A stretch of 11,969 bases of DNA, taken from assembly GCA_946186335.1 (NCBI GenBank), contig CAMHMW010000044.1, positions 1-11,969 of the forward strand. The letters run 5' to 3'. Numbering within the stretch: position 1 is the first letter of the stretch; the number at the start of each line of letters is the position of its first letter. Made by a program: the position numbers and the translations under genes. Below the pieces are notes generated by a model. It worked only from the letters and a program-made list of their open reading frames with translations, had not been told where the DNA came from and did no database searches. Positions 8,005 to 11,969 of the stretch are shown piece after piece. The stretch is from an uncultured Candidatus Melainabacteria bacterium (GTDB taxonomy: Bacteria; Cyanobacteriota; Vampirovibrionia; Gastranaerophilales; Gastranaerophilaceae).

Positions 8005-8464
8005 ATACGAAGTAACTTGTAAAAATTTGGATGATACAAAAAAATTAGCACAAAAGTTTGCCGAACTGACAAAAGATAACGGTTGTTTTGTCAATCTGTA
8101 CGGAGAAATCGGTGCAGGAAAAACAGCATTTGTAAAACTTGTTGCGGGAGCGTTGGGAGTGAAAGAAAAGGTTACAAGCCCGAGTTTTGTAATCTTAAAC
8201 GAATACCACAGCGCAAACATTCCGGTTTATCATTTTGATTTATACAGACTTGAAAACGAAGGTGTTAAAACAATAGTTGATGAACTTCGTGAGTATTCCG
8301 AAGGCAGACAGATTACCTTTGTTGAATGGGCAGAGTTTTCCCAAAACGAAATTCCGTTTAACCATATAAAAATCAATGTCACTTATGATGATAACGATTG
8401 GCGCAAATATTCGTTTGAGGCTTTCGGACAGGACGCAAAAAGAATTGTTGAGGGTTTAAAATAG
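7997..8464 (+). CDS. tsaE: tRNA t6A biosynthesis ATPase TsaE
   Basis: A 155-residue P-loop ATPase of normal TsaE (YjeE) length. TsaE binds the TsaB-TsaD dimer and its ATPase cycle resets the complex that puts threonylcarbamoyl on A37 of tRNA. The Walker A motif G-E-I-G-A-G-K-T is at residues 36-43. Family blocks V-T-S-P-S-F near 70, H-F-D-L-Y-R-L near 90 and F-V-E-W-A-E near 115 are all present. The ATG at 7997 is chosen because an upstream in-frame start at 7955 would add 14 residues absent from the family. The start lies inside the end of the cyclase gene (ATGTGTAA, 8-nt overlap) and the nearest AAGG is 12 nt away, so translation probably depends on coupling. tsaB begins on the last base of its stop codon. 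TsaD is not in the window. Confidence 0.95.
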   Translation: MCKYEVTCKNLDDTKKLAQKFAELTKDNGCFVNLYGEIGAGKTAFVKLVAGALGVKEKVTSPSFVILNEYHSANIPVYHFDLYRLENEGVKTIVDELREYSEGRQITFVEWAEFSQNEIPFNHIKINVTYDDNDWRKYSFEAFGQDAKRIVEGLK

Positions 8465-9081
8465 TGAAATTACTTGTTTTTGATACCTGTTTAGACAAAA
8501 TGTATGTCACTCTTGCTGATGATGATAAAATTATCAAATCTGAAATTGTGACAAATAAAGATAACAAATATCATTCGGCTTTTCTGATTTCTACAATAAA
8601 AGAAATTTTAAAATCAAACAATTTGACACCGAAAGACATTGAAGCAATCGGAACAAATGTCGGGCCGGGGAGTTTCACGGGGATAAGAGCCTGCACAACC
8701 GTTGCAAGAATGATAGCGCAGCAACTTGATATTCCCGCTGCCGGAGTTTCATCACTTGAAATTCTTGCGCAACTTGCACCTGCAAATACCCTGCCGCTTG
8801 TCGCTCTTGATGCCAGAAAAAACTGCGGTTATCTATATGCAGACGAAAAAATTCAGGGAGCGGTTCAGTTAGAGGAAATTGAAAATATTATAAATAAAAA
8901 TAAATATTACGTTATAACGGATAATAAATTAAAAGAAAGATTGGGCGGAATTTCTTATCAGGATGAAGAATACGCACTTGGGGATATATTGGCAAAACTT
9001 GCGTACGAGAAACTTAAATCAAAAGAATGCAAGTGGCAGGAATTAAAACCGTTATATATCCAGCCTCCGCCAATGGGCTAA
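8464..9081 (+). CDS. tsaB: tRNA t6A biosynthesis scaffold TsaB
   Basis: A 205-residue protein of the ASKHA fold (TsaB/YeaZ). It pairs with TsaD as the non-catalytic partner for t6A37 synthesis. Key marks are the opening K-L-L-V-F-D-T, the hallmark G-P-G-S-F-T-G-I-R at residues 67-75, G-V-S-S-L-E-I-L-A near 95-103 and L-D-A-R-K near 115. The C-terminal half is short and diverged, as is common in TsaB. The start is GTG, sharing its G with the tsaE stop (TAGTG), with GAGGG 9 nt upstream inside tsaE; coupling is likely. The stop is followed after 18 nt by a metalloprotease gene in the same frame. With tsaE it forms the t6A part of the operon. Confidence 0.94.
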   Translation: MKLLVFDTCLDKMYVTLADDDKIIKSEIVTNKDNKYHSAFLISTIKEILKSNNLTPKDIEAIGTNVGPGSFTGIRACTTVARMIAQQLDIPAAGVSSLEILAQLAPANTLPLVALDARKNCGYLYADEKIQGAVQLEEIENIINKNKYYVITDNKLKERLGGISYQDEEYALGDILAKLAYEKLKSKECKWQELKPLYIQPPPMG

Positions 9082-9099
9082 GATTTAAGGGAGCAGATT

Positions 9100-9834
9100 T
9101 TGTCGGAATTACCAAAAGAATATCTGAAACACGTTCTTGTTGACGGACATCCTAACAGGTGGAATAAACCCGTTGTAAAAGTTTATCTGTATGAAAATAC
9201 CATCGGGGTTTATAAAAAAGAAGAAATTATAACAAAAACAAAAACCGCATTCTCCGACTGGGAAAACGCTCTTTGCGGAAAAATCAGGTTTGAATATGTA
9301 AAAGGTGTCAAAGATGCGGATATCAGGGTAGAATATCAGCGCAACAACTGTGACGGGACAATAGGACTTTGCCAATATACAAAAGTTGCACCAAACGGAG
9401 AATATTTGGAAATTGATATTGCCTTGGGACTTATTTATTCTCACATGTTCTACCAAGACGCCCTGCACGAAATCGGTCACGCAATAGGACTGAGAGGTCA
9501 CAGTCCGTTTCCGCTTGATAATATGTATGCAAATCTTCGTCCGCACTACAATAATAAATTAACGGAAAAAGATATTAATACCGCAAGGCTGATTTATGAT
9601 ATGCCGTTAGACGGACAAAATTTTGACAACCTTCCAAAACTTGAAACAGATATTATGCCCGAGATAAAAGATTATTCTCCAGAGCAACTCGGGCTGACTA
9701 ACCAAGAATACAAAGATTTACTGACAGAATGTCAGGACATAGGAAATATGAATTTATACAAAATGCAACTGGCGAATATTCAGTTGAGAGAGTACACAAA
9801 AAAGGGAATTGAACATCTCAGAAATCAAAATTAA
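9100..9834 (+). CDS. Matrixin-like zinc metalloprotease without signal peptide
   Basis: A 244-residue protein of the metzincin/M10-like class. The N-terminal half has the usual matrixin pattern: a strand near W-N-K-P-V-V-K-V-Y, a helix with A-F-S-D-W, and A-D-I-R-V near residues 73-77. The zinc site is H-E-I-G-H-A-I-G-L-R-G-H-S: His123, catalytic Glu124, His127 and His134. A D-N-M-Y Met-turn follows at 140-143. The third His is one residue later than in the textbook HExxHxxGxxH, a G-H-S variant I recall from bacterial matrixins. The C-terminal 80 residues are polar and helical, without a known domain. The start is TTG at 9100, supported by AAGGGAG (9087-9093) 6 nt upstream. The frame is closed upstream by the tsaB stop, so no signal peptide can be added and no propeptide Cys switch is seen. 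It would act in the cytoplasm or leave by an unknown route. Confidence 0.85.
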   Translation: MSELPKEYLKHVLVDGHPNRWNKPVVKVYLYENTIGVYKKEEIITKTKTAFSDWENALCGKIRFEYVKGVKDADIRVEYQRNNCDGTIGLCQYTKVAPNGEYLEIDIALGLIYSHMFYQDALHEIGHAIGLRGHSPFPLDNMYANLRPHYNNKLTEKDINTARLIYDMPLDGQNFDNLPKLETDIMPEIKDYSPEQLGLTNQEYKDLLTECQDIGNMNLYKMQLANIQLREYTKKGIEHLRNQN

Positions 9835-9878
9835 AATCAGAGATGTCAAATTTTATTTTTAGGGGTTTTAGATAATAC

Positions 9879-10577
9879 ATGATAATTTCAGCGATAAGAA
9901 ATTTTAATATAAATAGCAATTATAAATATAACAAGCAAACCACACAAAACAATACGGGAAAGGCATTACCCTGCGACAGTTTTGTAAAAACAAATGTTAT
10001 AAGTTTCGGTGCGGGTTATGAAAACATATTTCCGCCGGTCTTCTTTAAAAAACTTATGCAGGAGGGCATACAGTGTGCTTATACGGGAGTAAAACTTATC
10101 CCGAAAGAAGATTACAACACCCTTCAAAAACTCGGCAGTCTTATTCATCCTATAAATATTGAGATTGAATACCTGAAGGGTTTTGAAGATTACTTATACG
10201 GATTTGAACGAAATATTCTCAAAATAATAGACCAGGAGCAAAAAACAACAAATAAAAAAAATATATACAGAATTTTCAAGAGCAAAAAACACAATGCTGA
10301 AACCAATTTAAGGAAAAAACAACTTAAATCGCTGAACAGACTTTTAATTGAATCCCGCGCCTTACCGCAAAAAGATTATGAACATTTAAGAGCCGGCATA
10401 CTAAATTATATTAAACTTATAACAGAACCTCAGGCAAACGGAATGATATTAGAACCCGCTTCGCTTATGAGAATACTCAAAAAACAAACTGTTCCGACAA
10501 AAAACTTGAAAATAAACTCAGAAAAATTATTCAGAATATCCCGACAGAAGAAAATTCAACGGATGCATATATTATGA
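9879..10577 (+). CDS. N-terminal part of a frameshifted HNH-like hypothetical gene
   Basis: A 232-residue ORF. Its N-terminus is Asn/Lys/Thr-rich and carries I-S-F-G-A at residues 41-45, recalling the N-P-S-F-G-A leader of the 3860-4543 gene. C-A-Y-T-G near residue 66 resembles a reduced form of the C-P-Y-C-G that opens many HNH-type proteins. Charged helices follow to about residue 200. The last 25 residues or so are very Lys/Arg-rich and look like out-of-frame translation, whereas the overlapping frame (open from 10415) reads as a natural continuation into the next ORF. I therefore read 9879-11059 as one gene with a -1 frame change between 10415 and 10577. AGGGG (9861-9865) is 13 nt before the ATG, longer than ideal. 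It may be the last member of the yebC operon, 44 nt after the protease gene. Confidence 0.7.
   Translation: MIISAIRNFNINSNYKYNKQTTQNNTGKALPCDSFVKTNVISFGAGYENIFPPVFFKKLMQEGIQCAYTGVKLIPKEDYNTLQKLGSLIHPINIEIEYLKGFEDYLYGFERNILKIIDQEQKTTNKKNIYRIFKSKKHNAETNLRKKQLKSLNRLLIESRALPQKDYEHLRAGILNYIKLITEPQANGMILEPASLMRILKKQTVPTKNLKINSEKLFRISRQKKIQRMHIL
10479..10505 (+). other. Candidate -1 frameshift site: two A6 tracts, one a slippery heptamer
   Basis: Two C-A6-C tracts (A-runs 10479-10484 and 10499-10504) lie in the zone where both reading frames are open. The second forms A_AAA_AAC at 10499-10505 in the zero frame of the upstream ORF, the canonical phase for -1 ribosomal slippage. Slipping there joins the two ORFs without a stop. 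One A missing from either tract, by mutation or assembly error, would explain the same pattern. I did not find a convincing stimulatory hairpin after it. Confidence 0.5.
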
Positions 10578-11059
10578 TGAACGGGAGAGGAAGAAACGAC
10601 AGATGTTTTCAGAAGCATCAGCAAATTTCACTTGATATACTGGGAAAAACCGTTGGTTCAAACGAACATTTCTGGCCGCAGGAACGCTACAAAACAGAAG
10701 CACGCGGAAAAGAACCGTTTATGCTCACCGTTTTAACTTCACACTACGTTAATCAACTCAAAGGTAATATGGCACCTGATGAATTTATAAAAAAATACCG
10801 CAGATTTAAAGTAAAAGAAAATATGCAGGCACAGGTTGACAGGCTCACAGAAATATACGACAAATGGCATACAACCGAACCGGTTAACGCAAAAAAACTC
10901 ATAAGATACATCCTTGCATATAAATACGAAACCGAAAGGCATTCAAAACTGGTAAAAATAAACATTGAGGATTTCTTAACAAAACTAAATTCGACTCCCA
11001 AAGGGGCGCAGGAACTCAAAGATGCCGACACTCAGGTAAAAAAACTTCTTAATTTATAA
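10574..11059 (+). CDS. C-terminal part of the frameshifted HNH-like hypothetical gene
   Basis: A 161-residue ORF whose first ATG overlaps the preceding stop (ATGA). No ribosome binding site stands before it, and its frame is open back to 10415; that upstream stretch, reading N-I-P-T-E-E-N-S-T-D-A-Y-I-M into this ORF, looks like protein. It is therefore probably the 3' part of the gene beginning at 9879. N-E-H-F-W-P-Q near residue 36 and S-H-Y-V-N-Q-L-K-G-N near 57-66 resemble the D/E-H-x-x-P and N-x-x-K-G-N parts of an HNH nuclease core. The metal and Cys ligands look degraded, so catalysis is doubtful. The remainder is helical and Lys-rich. No clear terminator follows before the next promoter. 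Independent translation by stop-start coupling is the alternative. Confidence 0.65.
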   Translation: MMNGRGRNDRCFQKHQQISLDILGKTVGSNEHFWPQERYKTEARGKEPFMLTVLTSHYVNQLKGNMAPDEFIKKYRRFKVKENMQAQVDRLTEIYDKWHTTEPVNAKKLIRYILAYKYETERHSKLVKINIEDFLTKLNSTPKGAQELKDADTQVKKLLNL

Positions 11060-11089
11060 CTCCCGCTGTTAACTTTTGTATTGAAACCC

Positions 11090-11117
11090 TTGCAAAATTC
11101 TGAAAAAAGTATATAAT
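11090..11117 (+). promoter_or_regulatory. Promoter of the zinc-ribbon gene
   Basis: TTGCAA (11090-11095) and a perfect TATAAT (11112-11117) are spaced by 16 nt. The expected transcript start near 11124 leaves a leader of about 57 nt before the ATG at 11181. This separates the small gene from the operon upstream. Confidence 0.7.
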
Positions 11118-11180
11118 AAAGGATATTAAACAATGATGGTTTCTTTTAGAACCGAAAGTACACAATCAGGAGAAAAACAA

Positions 11181-11471
11181 ATGTACGAAGACGAACAATT
11201 AGTCTGTGAAGATTGCGGAAAAGAATTTACCTTCACAGCAGGAGAACAGGAATTTTATGCGGAAAAAGGTTTGGTAAACAAACCAAAAAGATGTCCGGAA
11301 TGCAGATTAGCCCGCAGAAAAAACAACAGAAGAAAAAGAAAAATGTATGATGCGGTATGCTCAAAATGCGGTGCTCAAACACAAGTCCCGTTTAAACCTG
11401 TTCCGGGCAGAGAAGTATTTTGCAAAGAATGTTTCCAAAAACAGGCAGAACCTGTATCGGAAGAAGTATAA
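11181..11471 (+). CDS. Small double zinc-ribbon protein (CxxC-x17-CxxC type)
   Basis: A 96-residue protein with two four-Cys zinc sites. The first is C9-x2-C12-x25-C38-x2-C41, with F-x-F-T-A-G-E-Q-E-F-Y between, matching the probable zinc-ribbon family known as zf-trcl. The second is C60-x2-C63-x17-C81-x2-C84, with V-P-F-K-P in the spacer, matching the CxxC-x17-CxxC domain. A very basic bridge (residues 45-54, mostly Arg/Lys/Asn) joins them and could contact nucleic acid. An in-frame ATG at 11133 exists, but the ATG at 11181 is chosen because AGGAG (11168-11172) stands 8 nt before it and the family starts just before the first CxxC. It is a single-gene unit with its own promoter and terminator. 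The molecular role of these families is not established; RNA or ribosome association is a guess from the basic bridge. Confidence 0.9.
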   Translation: MYEDEQLVCEDCGKEFTFTAGEQEFYAEKGLVNKPKRCPECRLARRKNNRRKRKMYDAVCSKCGAQTQVPFKPVPGREVFCKECFQKQAEPVSEEV

Positions 11472-11487
11472 ATTTATTCTGATAACA

Positions 11488-11524
11488 AAAAAGGGCGGAT
11501 ATGAAAATCATGTCCGCCCTTTTT
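11488..11524. terminator. Strong bidirectional intrinsic terminator
   Basis: Arms 11488-11504 and 11508-11524 pair over 17 bp (one T-G wobble) around a 3-nt AAA loop, with a GGGCGG / CCGCCC core and flanking A5 and T5 runs. It stands between two convergent genes and fits both: it follows the zinc-ribbon stop by 16 bases and overlaps the stop codon of the minus-strand gene. Confidence 0.93.
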
Positions 11525-11813
11525 ACATCATTATGCAATTATTCAGATATTCTATGGTACTGACTTTTTCATCATATAAATATTTGATAAAATCAAGAAA
11601 AGCATTTTCCCTTGCCGAAATTACCAGATTTATTTCAAAGCCCTCCGTACAAAACGGTTCATAGTCATAAACAACATAACTGTTATATTTACTTTTCCAT
11701 TCTTTTCTTTCTATTTGGCTGTTATTTTCTTCGATAATATCTTCCAGCCACGGCAAAAGATTTTGATTAACATTTTTCATTTCCAATCGATTACATCTGT
11801 TACAGTTAAACAT
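11523..11813 (-). CDS. Small hypothetical protein with N-terminal CxxC
   Basis: A 96-residue protein I do not recognise. It begins M-F-N-C-N-R-C-N-R, so one CxxC pair is at residues 4-7, with no second pair that would complete a standard zinc ribbon (a lone Cys is near residue 55). Hydrophilic helices follow, then an aromatic strand-like segment (S-Y-V-V-Y-D-Y-E-P-F), a hydrophobic strand (I-N-L-V-I-S-A) and an acidic C-terminal helix. The pattern resembles small alpha/beta proteins of toxin-immunity type, but I cannot assign a family. The ATG at 11813 is preferred over a TTG at 11828 because GGAG (complement of 11821-11824) stands 7 nt upstream. It converges on the strong terminator at 11488-11524. 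That the gene is real is likely. Confidence 0.65.
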   Translation of the reverse strand: MFNCNRCNRLEMKNVNQNLLPWLEDIIEENNSQIERKEWKSKYNSYVVYDYEPFCTEGFEINLVISARENAFLDFIKYLYDEKVSTIEYLNNCIMM

Positions 11814-11969
11814 ATTTTTACTCCACAAAGTCTGTATATTGAGATTTTAATATCCGCAGAAAACAAAATAATCGCCTTAACGTATAAAATACATCTGTCG
11901 TTTTTGGTAATCTTCATTTCCTTAAAAAATTGATAACAGGTAGGGTGTTAACATTACTTCACAAAACAG

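Noticed and set aside
9079..9102. TsaB-protease fusion by stop read-through, since both are in the same frame
   Set aside because: A clean TAA separates them and the protease has its own strong AAGGGAG site and TTG start; both proteins have normal ends.
9109..9546. Long minus-strand ORF opposite the metalloprotease gene
   Set aside because: Antisense shadow of a clearly coding gene; its Phe/Cys/Ile-rich product shows no motif and has no binding site.
11777..11917. 46-residue minus-strand ORF beginning M-K-I-T-K-N-D near the right edge
   Set aside because: AAGGA lies only 2 nt before the ATG, the ORF overlaps the better-supported gene at 11523-11813, and the product looks random.
11829..11969. 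Right-edge non-coding stretch as an RNA gene or regulatory element
   Set aside because: AT-rich with no stem, promoter pair or tRNA-like structure that I could support; it probably holds the promoter of the 11523-11813 gene, but no clear boxes are seen.

Overview
The window looks like a chromosomal segment from an AT-rich, Gram-negative-type bacterium. The best guess is a non-photosynthetic cyanobacterial relative (Melainabacteria/Vampirovibrionia, order Gastranaerophilales). The reasons are an outer-membrane MlaA-type protein, a secreted SLH-domain protein with a cyanobacterial flavour, strong AGGAGG-type ribosome binding sites, frequent TTG/GTG starts, and two hypothetical proteins with an N-terminal S-F-G-A motif that I associate, from memory only, with that group. 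The assignment is an inference, about 0.7. I saw no tRNA, rRNA, CRISPR array, insertion sequence or phage gene.

Left part (1-4700). A gene cut by the left edge encodes an MlaA-like lipid-transport domain fused to an alpha/beta-hydrolase domain with an apparently complete Ser-Asp-His triad. Then come the divergent pair cutA (minus) and tcdA (plus), which share a short promoter region, and two unrecognised minus-strand genes. The first of these overlaps the 3' end of tcdA; the second starts with a short leader carrying the S-F-G-A motif.

Middle (4700-9834). A single-gene unit encodes a secreted protein with three SLH repeats and ends in a perfect 15-bp stem terminator. A clear sigma70-type promoter then starts a tightly packed operon: yebC, a GAF-like/GGDEF diguanylate cyclase, tsaE, tsaB and a leaderless matrixin-like metalloprotease. 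Starts and stops overlap or lie 2-18 nt apart. tsaE and tsaB contribute to the t6A modification of tRNA. tcdA, elsewhere in the window, converts t6A to cyclic t6A, so both steps of one tRNA modification pathway are partly represented here.

Right part (9835-11969). Two overlapping plus-strand ORFs appear to be halves of one S-F-G-A-type, HNH-like gene split by a -1 frame change. A canonical A_AAA_AAC slippery heptamer lies in the correct phase in the region where both frames are open. Next is a small double zinc-ribbon gene with its own promoter and a strong 17-bp stem terminator. Last is a small unknown minus-strand gene converging on that terminator. The final 156 bases hold nothing I can support.

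Most notable items: the MlaA-hydrolase fusion, the frameshifted/slippery locus, the shared S-F-G-A leader in otherwise unrelated proteins, and a metalloprotease without a signal peptide sitting in a t6A/c-di-GMP operon.
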